A DNA stretch of 22,069 bases, from the IMG/VR virus record IMGVR_UViG_3300009503_001325, positions 1 through 22,069 of that record; one strand, given 5' to 3'. Positions 12,529 through 20,960 of this stretch are shown piece by piece. The notes beneath the pieces were generated by a model. That model did no database searches. It saw only the letters and a program-made list of their open reading frames with translations, and was not told the origin of the DNA. This stretch comes from a virus. A program made the position numbers and the translations under genes. Numbering within the stretch: position 1 is the stretch's first letter; each line of letters begins with the position of its first letter.

Positions 12529-14258
12529 ACCACCACCTCCCTCTTCTTTGCCCAGGACGTGCCGCAGGATATGTCCACCTTCAGCGGCACGAGCTCGAAG
12601 AACTCGAAGTCCTCCATCGCCTCCACGATCTCGGGGACGGCCCAATCCGCCCCCTCCGGCAGTTCGACGATAAGCTCGTCATGGATCTGGGCGACTATCG
12701 AGCCGCCTGCCCGGCGGGCGATCTCCTGCACCCGGACCATTGCCCTGCGCATCACGTCCGCACAGCCGCCGCTAATCAGCGTCTGCAGCACCTTGTGCCC
12801 CGGCAAAGAGGAGGTATCGCGCCGGCGTCCTGTCCAGTAATAGATGTAGCCACGCGTGCGGGCGACGCGCTCTACTTCCTGCGTCAGGGCCCGCACGCGG
12901 GGATAGACCTCTCGGTGTCGCCGTATTAGCTCCTGGGCCCTCTCAGGGGTGAGACCCCAAAGGCGGGCCAGGGCATGAGGGCCGGTACCGTACACCAGGC
13001 CGAAGTTGACGCGCTTGGCATCCCGCCTGGATACGCCAAGCAGCTCCGCCGTAGCCTGATGAATGTCCTGCCCCTCCCGGAAAGCCTGGACCATCGCCGG
13101 CTCCTCCGCGTAGTTCGCCAGGGTACGGAGCTCCATCTGGCTATAGTCGAAGAACCATAGCCTACAGCCCGGACTGGCGACGATTACCTCCCTCTCCCGG
13201 TGTATCTCGTCGGGGTGGGGCAGGCCCTGCAGGTTGGGGTTGCTGCAGGCAATGCGTCCTGTTACGTAACCTACCTGGTTGAGCTGAGGGTGCAGCCTTC
13301 CGTCCACGGTTAACTCCTGCAGGCTACGATAGGTGGCCCGGGCCTTTACCCAGGACCGGTACTCAAGTAGCAGGCGTACGAAGGGGTGGTCCACAGAGGC
13401 CAGGCTAAGCTCCGAGGTGGACACCTCGCCAGTAGCCGTGCTAAGGGCCCCCTCGATTCCCAGGCGCCTCAGTTGATCGGCCACCTGCCGAGTACTGCTA
13501 AGCCTGATCTCCCGGCCGATCATTCTTCGGGCTGCCTCCTCCAGCTCCGTTATCCGGCGACTGCACTCCTGCTCGAGCTCGATGCACCGGGATAGGTCCA
13601 CGCAGACGCCGTACTCCTCCACCTGCTGTAGCGTGCGGAGGAGTCTCATGTCCCATTCCGCCACCTCAAGGATCCGGTGATCTATCTGGGCGAGATCCGA
13701 TAGCCTCGCCCACTGCGCCTGCGCAAGCCGCCAGGTAAGCTCCACGTCCTTACACGCATAGGCGCCCAGGATATCAGGCGGCACCCAGTCGAACCGCCAG
13801 TTCCCCTCCTCGTCCTTCAGGCGGTTCTCAGCCAGGTACCGCTTCAGCTCGTCCTGGAGCTGGCTGGCATGAGGATCCACCGACTTCGCCAGCGCCTTCA
13901 GGGCGAAGGATGGCTCGTCTGGATTGAGCAGGAAGGCGCCGATCATGGTGTCCCAGATTCGCGCCTCCCGCTTAGGGCGGATTCCCTCCGCAGCGAGCAT
14001 GTGGAGGTCAAACTTCAGGTTGTGGCCAATGAGGACGTCAGCCTGACTGAGTAGCAGCTCCAGGCGAAACTTGGCCTCCTGCTCCGACCGCTGGTGCTGC
14101 TCCGCGCCGGTATAGAAGAGCGTGGGCCGATCGGGCAGCCTGTGGCGGAAGGCCACGTAGTAAGGCTCCCGCCCGTCGACCATGGCGGCCCACCCGCAGA
14201 TCCGGGCCCCCCGCCAAGGGTAGAGCCCGGATGTCTCCGTGTCGATCACTACCAGCAT
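12525..14258 (-). CDS. Family A DNA polymerase with 3'-5' exonuclease
   Basis: 577 residues from ATG 14258, chosen because AAAGGAGG precedes it; the upstream extension overlaps the primase gene. Exonuclease: IDTETSG (5-11, Asp6/Glu8), GHNLKFD (78-84, Asp84), YACKD (167-171). Polymerase: TGRIACSNPNLQGLP (333-347), motif A DYSQMELR (371-378), motif B RRDAKRVNFGLVYG (411-424, Lys415, Phe419), motif C HDE (526-528). All catalytic residues are present. There is no 5'-3' exonuclease domain, as expected of a phage replicase. Placed two genes before a PurZ homologue, it may be the dZTP-preferring type called DpoZ, but selectivity cannot be read from these motifs. Confidence 0.94.
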   Translation of the reverse strand: MLVVIDTETSGLYPWRGARICGWAAMVDGREPYYVAFRHRLPDRPTLFYTGAEQHQRSEQEAKFRLELLLSQADVLIGHNLKFDLHMLAAEGIRPKREARIWDTMIGAFLLNPDEPSFALKALAKSVDPHASQLQDELKRYLAENRLKDEEGNWRFDWVPPDILGAYACKDVELTWRLAQAQWARLSDLAQIDHRILEVAEWDMRLLRTLQQVEEYGVCVDLSRCIELEQECSRRITELEEAARRMIGREIRLSSTRQVADQLRRLGIEGALSTATGEVSTSELSLASVDHPFVRLLLEYRSWVKARATYRSLQELTVDGRLHPQLNQVGYVTGRIACSNPNLQGLPHPDEIHREREVIVASPGCRLWFFDYSQMELRTLANYAEEPAMVQAFREGQDIHQATAELLGVSRRDAKRVNFGLVYGTGPHALARLWGLTPERAQELIRRHREVYPRVRALTQEVERVARTRGYIYYWTGRRRDTSSLPGHKVLQTLISGGCADVMRRAMVRVQEIARRAGGSIVAQIHDELIVELPEGADWAVPEIVEAMEDFEFFELVPLKVDISCGTSWAKKREVVV

Positions 14259-14269
14259 GTCCCCTCCTT

Positions 14270-17188
14270 TCAGAAGCGAAGTTTCCTTCTCCGCGCTGCC
14301 GGCGCGGCTTGCCCGGCGGCCCAATGCAGGAACCGGTTAGCTGCCTCCGTCTTGCGCCAGTAGTTGGCCTGGTGGCGGAGGAGTCCACGCCGGGTCATCC
14401 AAGCAAACAGCTCCTTGACCTGCGCGCGCTCAAGTCCGGAGGAGGCCTCGAATGCGCTGACGGAGAGGTAGTCGTCGCCCATGAGCGCGTCAAGCACCTC
14501 GGGCCATACGCTGCCGAGCATGTCCTGCACCTCCTCCAGCAGGCGCTCCATGTCCGCTAACCTGACCGGTGCCTGCCGCCTGGCATATTGCTCGTATTCG
14601 AGCCCGCGGTACAGCTCCTGCATGTATTCCGCGGCGAACTCGACATGCGCCGGATGTACGATCAGCTCGTCTCCGTCCCCTCCCGCGCTGAACAGCCGGG
14701 CCGCCACGGCGGCAGATACCCTGGCGAGCTTGAACCGGAAGTCCGCGGCGCTCACCAGCGGTATGTCGCATTCGGTCCCCTCCTGCGCCCGGGCCAGGGC
14801 GAGGATGTACTCCTCCGCGTCTGGTGTGAAGATCACCTGCTCTGGGCGGCGCGTCCAGGCCCAGAGTACCAGGTCGCGGCAGAGATCCGCCGTGTACACG
14901 TGCCGGACATCCCTCATTGCTGAGATGTGCTGGTTCATCACCTCCGGAGGCACCTCTCCCGCCTTTACCGCCACCGCGAGATCCAGGCGGGCGATGTCCT
15001 CACTCTTGGAAAAGATCGTCCGGATGGCCTGTACTGCGTAGGTGTAGGACGCTATCGCCCTGCCCGTCCTGGGGTTCGTGATGAAGATCAGTCGCGTGCG
15101 GGCCGGGGTCTGGGCTGAGACCACGCGCCGTACCTCGGCTATACCGGAGCTTCGGAGATCCGACATGAGCGCGATCTCCTCCTCGTCCAGGCCGCCGAAC
15201 TCGTCGATGATCACCAGGCGGCGGTCGTTCATGGGGATTACTCCCCAGGACAGGAACCACCCCTGGCTCTCCTGCAGGTTATAGACTAGCCCGGTACGAG
15301 AAGCCGTCTCCCCGCTAATCCTCAGGCCCAACCCGTAGTGGTCGCGGATCCGCTCGGCTATCTGGCTCTTCCCCTCCCTCGTGTCCCCGATGATGAGGGT
15401 CTGAAGCCAGCCCCTGCGATGCGTCTCACCTTGGAAACGGAAGCCGATCACGCTGTGGTAGGTCAGATCCACCGCCATCGCCACGAGCTGGCGCCCCCAG
15501 ATGCGCGTGACATTGCGCTCCAGGTCCTGGTGGATCTCCTCCATCTTGGCGGCTATCGTCTGCCCAGGCGCGGGCTGGAATAGCCGGCTAAGCTGCTCCC
15601 TCCTCTCCTCGCTAAGCGTAAACTTCGCCAGTGATCCTGATATGGGCTCGGCCTTCCGGATCAGTATCACCACCGTTTGGCTGCGAGGATCCGGGATGGG
15701 CCGCGCCTCAAGCCGGTACTCCTGCCCGGCGCGGAGGGTCTCCTTCCCCTCGCTTAGGTAATAGCCGCGCCGGACCACGTACTCCCCCTCATCAGGGCGA
15801 GGGATGAGTCGCACTTCCTGCACGCCTACGTATGACGTAGGCCGAACCCGCGCAGCGTGGCAATTCTGGGGCACGCGTAGTGCGGCTCTCATCGCTCCTC
15901 GCACCAGGGTGTCAGAGGCGGAAGTCATGGAGACGATCTGCCTCTCACTGAGCTCCGCCTCCGACTTTCCCCCCGCCGCGGCGACTGGGCAGCGGGAGCA
16001 CCGCGACTCCGGAGAGGCCGAGGGCACGCACTCCACCTCGCACCGCTCCGGCACGAGAAAGGGGCTGATACCCTGCCCAGAGACCATCACCTCCAGCGCT
16101 ATAAGCCGGCCCGCGAGATCCACCTGGCCCGTCTGGTCCAGGGTCGCCTCCACCGGCAGCTCCTCCTGCCTGACCACCACCTCGCACCGCCCGGGGCAAA
16201 ATACCCCCAGTCCTCTCATCACGGAGCAGGAGAAGTAGTAATCATCGTGATCGTAGACGGTACGGATCACGGAGAGCGTGGCGGCCTCCAGTCTTCTCCC
16301 CCTCGCACTGGTGAGATCCTTGGGAGTCCGCTTCGCCCATTCAAGCAGGGCGCGCTCCACGCGGTCCTGGGGCCACCCCAGCGCCTTCATCAGGGTGGAC
16401 AGGCAAAGGGTGGCCTTGTTCCTGGTTCCTGCCACTCGCAGGTGGTTATGGAGGAGATCCTGCGCGCACGGAGGCAGCGGGGATCCCTCCACCACCCGGT
16501 ACTCGGGCCGCGAGATCCGGAGCTCCTCGTACCGCTTCACCATTGAGCTATACCAGGCGGCGGCATCGGATATAGCATCCTGACTTCGCCACTGCTTCTC
16601 CGGCCTCGGCCCCTTCGCTAAGGCCCTTATCTTCGAGGGCGAGAGCTCAAGCTCCGAGGGCTCCAGCTCGACCTTGAACAGCCTGCTCGACGGGTGGACC
16701 GTTCCGGGTACGCGCCACATGCGGCGGGCGGTGTAGACGGCGGGATCCACCGTCTCCAGCCTGAGCAAGGACCGCAGCTCCTCCGCTATGAACCGGAAGA
16801 CGCGGTGAAGGTCCGGGCGGCCCTGGACTCCCAGGGCCTGCCCGTTGACCAGCACGTGGATCCCACGAGCCCCGCTAAACCAGAAGCGCACGTCGCCCTC
16901 CAGCCCCAGCGTCCTGGCGAAGAACTGATGGAGCTTGCGGGCGTCGGACAGGACGCGCGCGAGATCCTGCGCGTCTCCGTGCGCGTCCAGGTCGAAGTAC
17001 AGGTCGGCCCAGGTATCCTCACCTTCGACCGCCTCCGGATTAGCGAACCGCTGGACGGTGGCGAAGACGTTGTAGCCCCCGGCTTCAAGCGCCACCGCCG
17101 GCAGCTCCCGGACGGGGATCCTCCGCCACCGCTCAAAGCCGCCCCCCGGAGGAGCATACGTCACCTCCACATAGGGGTAGCCTTCCAT
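14270..17188 (-). CDS. Archaeo-eukaryotic primase fused to MCM-like AAA+ helicase
   Basis: 972 residues. N-terminal primase (about 1-200): DLYFDLDAH (62-70, catalytic Asp66 and Asp68), FSGARGIHVLV (104-114, His111), and MWRVPGTVH (157-165), the AEP signatures. Middle: a helical segment and Cys-rich sites at 321, 331, 335 and at 383, 387, 397, 400, probably zinc or iron-sulfur. C-terminal ATPase: Walker A IGDTREGKSQ (600-609), Walker B LVIIDEF (658-664), sensor 1 FITNP (702-706), and SEDIARLDL (729-737) as MCM-type arginine finger. A winged-helix-like end covers about 900-955. One protein thus primes and unwinds. AEP-MCM fusions are known in Bacillus prophages and other mobile elements. ATG 17188 follows GGGGGAG, 17 bases after the preceding gene. 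The MCM call, against other AAA+ types, rests on the Walker B and arginine-finger context. Confidence 0.87.
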   Translation of the reverse strand: MEGYPYVEVTYAPPGGGFERWRRIPVRELPAVALEAGGYNVFATVQRFANPEAVEGEDTWADLYFDLDAHGDAQDLARVLSDARKLHQFFARTLGLEGDVRFWFSGARGIHVLVNGQALGVQGRPDLHRVFRFIAEELRSLLRLETVDPAVYTARRMWRVPGTVHPSSRLFKVELEPSELELSPSKIRALAKGPRPEKQWRSQDAISDAAAWYSSMVKRYEELRISRPEYRVVEGSPLPPCAQDLLHNHLRVAGTRNKATLCLSTLMKALGWPQDRVERALLEWAKRTPKDLTSARGRRLEAATLSVIRTVYDHDDYYFSCSVMRGLGVFCPGRCEVVVRQEELPVEATLDQTGQVDLAGRLIALEVMVSGQGISPFLVPERCEVECVPSASPESRCSRCPVAAAGGKSEAELSERQIVSMTSASDTLVRGAMRAALRVPQNCHAARVRPTSYVGVQEVRLIPRPDEGEYVVRRGYYLSEGKETLRAGQEYRLEARPIPDPRSQTVVILIRKAEPISGSLAKFTLSEERREQLSRLFQPAPGQTIAAKMEEIHQDLERNVTRIWGRQLVAMAVDLTYHSVIGFRFQGETHRRGWLQTLIIGDTREGKSQIAERIRDHYGLGLRISGETASRTGLVYNLQESQGWFLSWGVIPMNDRRLVIIDEFGGLDEEEIALMSDLRSSGIAEVRRVVSAQTPARTRLIFITNPRTGRAIASYTYAVQAIRTIFSKSEDIARLDLAVAVKAGEVPPEVMNQHISAMRDVRHVYTADLCRDLVLWAWTRRPEQVIFTPDAEEYILALARAQEGTECDIPLVSAADFRFKLARVSAAVAARLFSAGGDGDELIVHPAHVEFAAEYMQELYRGLEYEQYARRQAPVRLADMERLLEEVQDMLGSVWPEVLDALMGDDYLSVSAFEASSGLERAQVKELFAWMTRRGLLRHQANYWRKTEAANRFLHWAAGQAAPAARRRKLRF

Positions 17189-17205
17189 GGGGCTCCCCCG
17201 TTAGC

Positions 17206-17610
17206 TTAGAACAGCAGCGGGCGCCCGGCCCCCTTCGCCTGGTCCGCCACCTGCGGCGCTTTTCCCGCGGGCAGGAACCGCGCTATGTCTTCCCGCTCCT
17301 CACCGTTGCGCTCGCGGGTCACGACCTCAGCGATGACCCGTCGGCCTATGTAGTCCTCAGGCTCGAACTCGAACTCTCCCTCTGCTCGCTCGCCCAGGGC
17401 CCGCAATAGTGCCTGGAGTCGCCAGAGGGCCTGGGGCTGCAGGCTCATGGTGAAGAAGAGCCTACGCCCTGGCTCCCCTTCCAACAGCCGGAAGGTCCAA
17501 GTGACTACCGGCTGGCCCGAGGTCTTGCCCTCACCGAGCATAGCGTCCTCGATCTCCACGAGATACCTGCCCGGCTGGAGGACTTTCCTCTCCTCGAAGT
17601 AGAGCCTCAT
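17206..17610 (-). CDS. DUF669-type protein, probable ssDNA-binding partner
   Basis: 134 residues. YLVEIEDAML, a GQPVVTWTFRLLEGEPGRRLFF stretch split around 33-54, and LRALGE followed by a beta region with GRRVIAEVV fit my memory of the phage DUF669 family, which forms an OB-like beta structure and is found next to Sak4-type ATPases and helicases. The tail ends GAGRPLLF: a hydrophobic tip, but without the acidic run of canonical SSB. The ATG at 17610 overlaps the Sak4-like gene stop (TAATG) with GGAGG upstream. Its role as single-strand binder is inferred from family and operon. Confidence 0.62.
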   Translation of the reverse strand: MRLYFEERKVLQPGRYLVEIEDAMLGEGKTSGQPVVTWTFRLLEGEPGRRLFFTMSLQPQALWRLQALLRALGERAEGEFEFEPEDYIGRRVIAEVVTRERNGEEREDIARFLPAGKAPQVADQAKGAGRPLLF

Positions 17611-18344
17611 TACTGTCCCTCCTTTCCCTCTGTAACCTGGATGAGCCGAATGATCCTCTCGAAGTGCGGATCTTCCATGACGCCCCCAAGGGCGCCTGAC
17701 CGGTCCTTCGCTATGAACGACACCCCCGGCTGGGTAAATAGCAGCCTTCGCAGGCCGTCCTCGGTCTCTGAGACCACCAGCCTTCCCACCACATCTACGT
17801 AGGCGCAGACGTCGCCCGCGAGCTTGTCGCTCAGGGCGGGCTGATAGGTGATCTCGCCGGAGCGCTCGTCGCGCACCTCCTTCTCCATACTCACAAAGAC
17901 GACGTGCATGGGGAGATCCCGGAAGGCCCGGACGATTCTCCGCATACGCTGCGTGTTCTTGCCCCAGTCGGAGAGCGTAGGCATGTCATCCCTGTAGGGA
18001 TGGCGCGGCTCCAGCTCAAGGATCTCGTCCATAAGCCTCCTCTGGAGCTCGGTCAGGCTGTCGATTACGACGGTCTGGTATCCGTGGTCTTCGCGCAGGA
18101 ACCAGAACGCCTCGGTCACCTCTTCGTAGCGGGTGATGGTCAGGACATCCACGTCCCTATCCCGCGGTATGCCCAGCGTGCCCCCTTCGCAGTCCAGGAT
18201 GATCGGCTTGGGCGCGGACGACGCGAGGTAGGTCTTCCCTACCCCCGGCCGCCCATAGATGAGCACCTTGACGTAAGGGGTTACCTCTCCCAGTCTCCGT
18301 ATCCTCCTCGCGATCCCCGCGCCGTCAGAGCTCTGCTGCGCCAT
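17610..18344 (-). CDS. Sak4-like RecA-fold ATPase (phage recombination)
   Basis: 244 residues. Walker A GRPGVGKT (31-38) after VKVLIY, Walker B TVVIDSLTEL (91-100), and a later strand VVFVSMEKEV (148-157) followed by polar residues. This is the compact RecA core without extra domains seen in phage Sak4-type proteins (P-loop phage nucleotide-binding proteins), which help single-strand annealing or recombination with an SSB. The neighbour order nuclease, Sak4, DUF669, helicase-primase is typical for that family. ATG 18344 lies seven bases after AGGAGG and overlaps the nuclease gene by 20 bases. A general AAA ATPase of unknown role is the alternative. Confidence 0.8.
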   Translation of the reverse strand: MAQQSSDGAGIARRIRRLGEVTPYVKVLIYGRPGVGKTYLASSAPKPIILDCEGGTLGIPRDRDVDVLTITRYEEVTEAFWFLREDHGYQTVVIDSLTELQRRLMDEILELEPRHPYRDDMPTLSDWGKNTQRMRRIVRAFRDLPMHVVFVSMEKEVRDERSGEITYQPALSDKLAGDVCAYVDVVGRLVVSETEDGLRRLLFTQPGVSFIAKDRSGALGGVMEDPHFERIIRLIQVTEGKEGQ

Positions 18345-19308
18345 CGAACTCCCTCCTTTCCCGGGCGTATAGCTCGAAGGCCTCGACGGGCACGCCCTTC
18401 AGATCCGCGATGCAGGGCTCTTGGTACGGGCAACTCGCGCATAACGGCCCTGAGGCGCGATAGATTGGCGACTTCCCCGCCCTGGCCCGGCGGATCTCAA
18501 GGGTTATCCGGTAGGTCTCCTCGGCTATGGCCCGTAACTCCTCCTCCGTCTTTGCGACGCGGTACCGGTCGAAGAACTTGCCGCGCTGCTCAAAGTAGGC
18601 TATCTCCTCCGCGTAGTCCTCCGGATCCAGCCCCGCGTCGATAACGGCCTGCCTGTAGGTCTCCGCATCCGTATCTATGTCCTTCCTCCTGCTAATCCCA
18701 CCTCCCTTCAGCAACTGAGGCCTTGTCGGCACCTTGCGCCTCGCCAGGTTATAGATAGCGCCCGCCGGCCTGTGGCGCCGGAGGGCCCAGAGGTAGAGGC
18801 TCACCTGGTAGGCCAGCTCATCGAGGCCGTAATCGAAGCGTGAGACCAGCTTGTGCTCAACGATCCAGAGCCTCTCCTCCTCGTCCACCACCAGGAGATC
18901 TACAACACCCCGAAGGACGCCGGCGGTGAATCCTGGCCTGCGTATCCTGCACCGGAAGGGCCACTCCACGGCTATGACCCGCCACCTATCCTGGGGTGCC
19001 ACGATCGTAGTGTAGCGGTGAAAGATCGCGACCGTCTCCTCCACCTGCGCCTGCAGCTCGTCGTCCATCTCTATACTGCCGTCCCTCGATGCTCTACTCC
19101 ACCAGGATGACACTACGGCCTGCCAGCCTATGGCTTTAGCCCCGGCGCGCCCCCTATAGAAGTCCGCCAATAGCTCATGGTAGAGGCTGCCCATTGCCAG
19201 CGCCCTGGGCGGCGTCGGTGGTTCGAGGCCAAGGGCGTAGGCGTACAGCCAGCGCTGCCGGCATCTCGCGAAGGTCGAGATCTCAGAGTAGCTCGTCTCT
19301 ATGGTCAC
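18325..19308 (-). CDS. PD-(D/E)XK nuclease, RecB/Cas4-like, with probable Fe-S cysteines
   Basis: 327 residues. YSEISTFARCRQRW (7-20) is the entry motif of RecB-family nucleases; then GSLYHELL (40-47, His44), GVVDLL (134-139, Asp137), WIVEHKL (148-154, Glu151 and Lys153) and QVSLYLWAL (168-176, the QxxxY motif). Cys16 and C-x2-C-x5-C at 290, 293 and 299 reproduce the four-cysteine arrangement that binds an iron-sulfur cluster in Cas4 and AddB. It probably resects DNA ends to single strands for the Sak4-like ATPase, replacing an alkaline exonuclease. GTG 19308 with GGAGGT five bases upstream; overlaps the helicase gene by 26 bases. No CRISPR array or other cas gene is here, so a Cas role is not proposed. 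Confidence 0.85.
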   Translation of the reverse strand: MTIETSYSEISTFARCRQRWLYAYALGLEPPTPPRALAMGSLYHELLADFYRGRAGAKAIGWQAVVSSWWSRASRDGSIEMDDELQAQVEETVAIFHRYTTIVAPQDRWRVIAVEWPFRCRIRRPGFTAGVLRGVVDLLVVDEEERLWIVEHKLVSRFDYGLDELAYQVSLYLWALRRHRPAGAIYNLARRKVPTRPQLLKGGGISRRKDIDTDAETYRQAVIDAGLDPEDYAEEIAYFEQRGKFFDRYRVAKTEEELRAIAEETYRITLEIRRARAGKSPIYRASGPLCASCPYQEPCIADLKGVPVEAFELYARERREFDGAAEL

Positions 19309-20614
19309 TTTCCACCTCCCCTCTCAACGCTCCCCTTAGCGCCTCAGTATCGAGAATCAGGCTACTGAGCCTGCTAATCGTTAGACCGCCGGTGTGCACC
19401 GCGAGGTCTATAGTCCTCTTGCAGAGGAGCCTTATTACCTGGGTGCCCCGCGCGGTCCCCCCTGGGCGAATTGCGCGGCTCACGGCCTGCTCGTTGCGGT
19501 GCGGGTTCCAATCCAGGTCCGTGAAGATGACGAGGTCCGCACCCGCCAACGAGAGCGCCTCTCCCGCCGCGCGGATCGTGCAGAGCACGGTGGAGATATC
19601 CCCCGCCCTGAACCGGCGAGCGACCTCAGCCCGAGCCGCCTCGGATTCTGATCCCGTAATCCTCCCGGCGCCAGGGATCCTCTCCTGCAGCAACCTAAGG
19701 GTCGCCGCGAACCCGGAGAAGATCACGGCCCGCTGTCCCTCGGATAGAGAAGTGCAGGCCTCAAGCTTCGGCCCCTCCTCCGGGAACCCGAGCATCAGCG
19801 GGGAGACAGCGAGCTGTCGTAGTCGCGTACACCTCGCGAGGACGGTTGGAGCGTCAAGGCGCTGGCCCTCGAGCTCAGCCACCATCTCCTCCTCCATGCC
19901 ACGGTATAGCGCCGCCTGGCGGTCGCTCATCTCCAGCAGGATGGGCTGATCAATGCGTTCGGGAAGCTCCTGCAGTTCACTCCTCACCCGGCGCAGGACC
20001 AACCCCTGGAGCTCCTTACTGAGCCCCTCGGGATCCCGGCATTCCCCAACCTTCCAGCCCCAGGGCGTGATCTCCACGTAGCACCATCTCTCCACCCACC
20101 GCCAATACGAACGGAAGAGGTCTGGCCTCGCGATGTGCAAGAGGCTCCAGAGCTCATGGGTCTTGTAGAAGGGCGTGCCCGTGAGCAGCCAGGCGTAGCG
20201 CGCCCTGCGGGCCAAAGTGTACGCCGCTCGCGTGGTCTTCGCCTTGCGGTTCTTGACGCGGTGCGCCTCGTCCAGGACCACGCCCTGGGGCCGGAGCGCG
20301 AGTAGCCTGGGCTCCGCGAGGAGCTGCTCGTAGTTAACGACCAGCACGTCCGGATCGGCGGAGAGATCCAGGCCCCGCTTCCTGTCCAGGGCCAGCACTT
20401 CGAGATCCGGGGCCCATAGCCTGGCCTCGCTTAGCCAGACCTCCCTGGCTACCAGGGGTGCGACTACGATCCAGGGGCGCGCCCGCGAACGGCGCATGGC
20501 GGAGAGGGCCTGGGCCGTCTTGCCCAGGCCCATCTGATCCGCCAGTATACACCGCTCCCGCTCAAGCAGGAAGGCTACTCCCTCCTCTTGGTAGGCTCTT
20601 AATGCCAGAGTCAC
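19283..20614 (-). CDS. SNF2-type superfamily 2 helicase/translocase
   Basis: 443 residues. LRAYQEEGV (5-13), motif I DQMGLGKT (26-33), VVNYEQLL (92-99), motif II DEAH (115-118), motif III LLTGTP (143-148), then a C-terminal RecA lobe with a TIRAAGEALSL segment, FTDLDWNP and QAVSRAIRPG (motifs V-VI). This is the phage SNF2 form without accessory domains; it translocates on duplex DNA and may remodel forks or strip proteins. Start: GTG 20614, because AGGGGG stands seven bases upstream and GTGA overlaps the stop of the 30-codon gene; the in-frame ATG (20620) directly abuts the SD-like run and the earlier GTG (20635) has no site. Both termini are complete. Confidence 0.88.
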   Translation of the reverse strand: MTLALRAYQEEGVAFLLERERCILADQMGLGKTAQALSAMRRSRARPWIVVAPLVAREVWLSEARLWAPDLEVLALDRKRGLDLSADPDVLVVNYEQLLAEPRLLALRPQGVVLDEAHRVKNRKAKTTRAAYTLARRARYAWLLTGTPFYKTHELWSLLHIARPDLFRSYWRWVERWCYVEITPWGWKVGECRDPEGLSKELQGLVLRRVRSELQELPERIDQPILLEMSDRQAALYRGMEEEMVAELEGQRLDAPTVLARCTRLRQLAVSPLMLGFPEEGPKLEACTSLSEGQRAVIFSGFAATLRLLQERIPGAGRITGSESEAARAEVARRFRAGDISTVLCTIRAAGEALSLAGADLVIFTDLDWNPHRNEQAVSRAIRPGGTARGTQVIRLLCKRTIDLAVHTGGLTISRLSSLILDTEALRGALRGEVESDHRDELL

Positions 20615-20703
20615 TGCCATTCCCCCTGGGGCCACACGAAGATCTCAGGGTCCTTGATGTACCAGGTGATCCGGCGCCTACTCTCATGTACAGCAATCTC
20701 CAT
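20611..20703 (-). CDS. Small protein of 30 residues, unknown
   Basis: ATG 20703 is preceded by AAGGGGGGTGG and ends in a TGA that overlaps the helicase start (GTGA). It begins 13 bases after the 71-residue gene. The product starts MEIAVHESRRR and continues as a charged, aromatic peptide (ITWYIKDPEIFVWP), unlike the Gly/Pro/Arg-rich spurious frames of this GC-rich sequence. Good ribosome site, tight spacing and the coupled stop-start argue that it is translated. No family is recognised. Confidence 0.55.
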   Translation of the reverse strand: MEIAVHESRRRITWYIKDPEIFVWPQGEWQ

Positions 20704-20716
20704 AGCCCACCCCCCT

Positions 20717-20932
20717 TCATCTACCGCGGCGTTTCCGGGGATCCCCGACCAGAACCCAGAAGTCCCCGAGGTCGAGGATCATGCTACAGCGCAGCCGCCA
20801 GTCCGAGTCGTACCATTCAAGGACCAACCCCAGCTCCGCCGGCCTCGCCCGGGCCACCTTGGGCACCAGTGCCATCAGGTCACTGGCCTCCCTTGCGATC
20901 CAGCATGTACGCCCCCCGATGACCATCCGCAT
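20717..20932 (-). CDS. Small protein of 71 residues, unknown
   Basis: ATG 20932 (a second ATG two codons later); no clear Shine-Dalgarno, and the frame is open farther upstream towards the preceding gene. The composition is protein-like, with hydrophobic strands (VIGGRTCWIA, LGLVLEWYD, RLRCSMILDLGDFWVLVG) suggesting a small beta-rich fold and a basic C-terminus (RKRRGR). It sits between the zinc-ribbon gene and the 30-residue gene in a tight row. No function can be assigned. Confidence 0.5.
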   Translation of the reverse strand: MRMVIGGRTCWIAREASDLMALVPKVARARPAELGLVLEWYDSDWRLRCSMILDLGDFWVLVGDPRKRRGR

Positions 20933-20960
20933 GGGCCGGTGGAGCCTGGCAAGGCCCAGC

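Noticed and set aside
12529-12645. Longer N-terminus for the RuvC-like protein
   Set aside because: Extra residues are Gly/Arg-rich shadow of the polymerase; the GTG at 12528 has a proper ribosome site and a 4-bp overlap.
18325-19308. Cas4 of a CRISPR system
   Set aside because: No repeat array and no other cas gene in the window; the neighbours are phage recombination genes.
20615-20635. GTG 20635 or ATG 20620 as helicase start
   Set aside because: Neither has a properly spaced ribosome site; GTG 20614 does and couples to the preceding stop.
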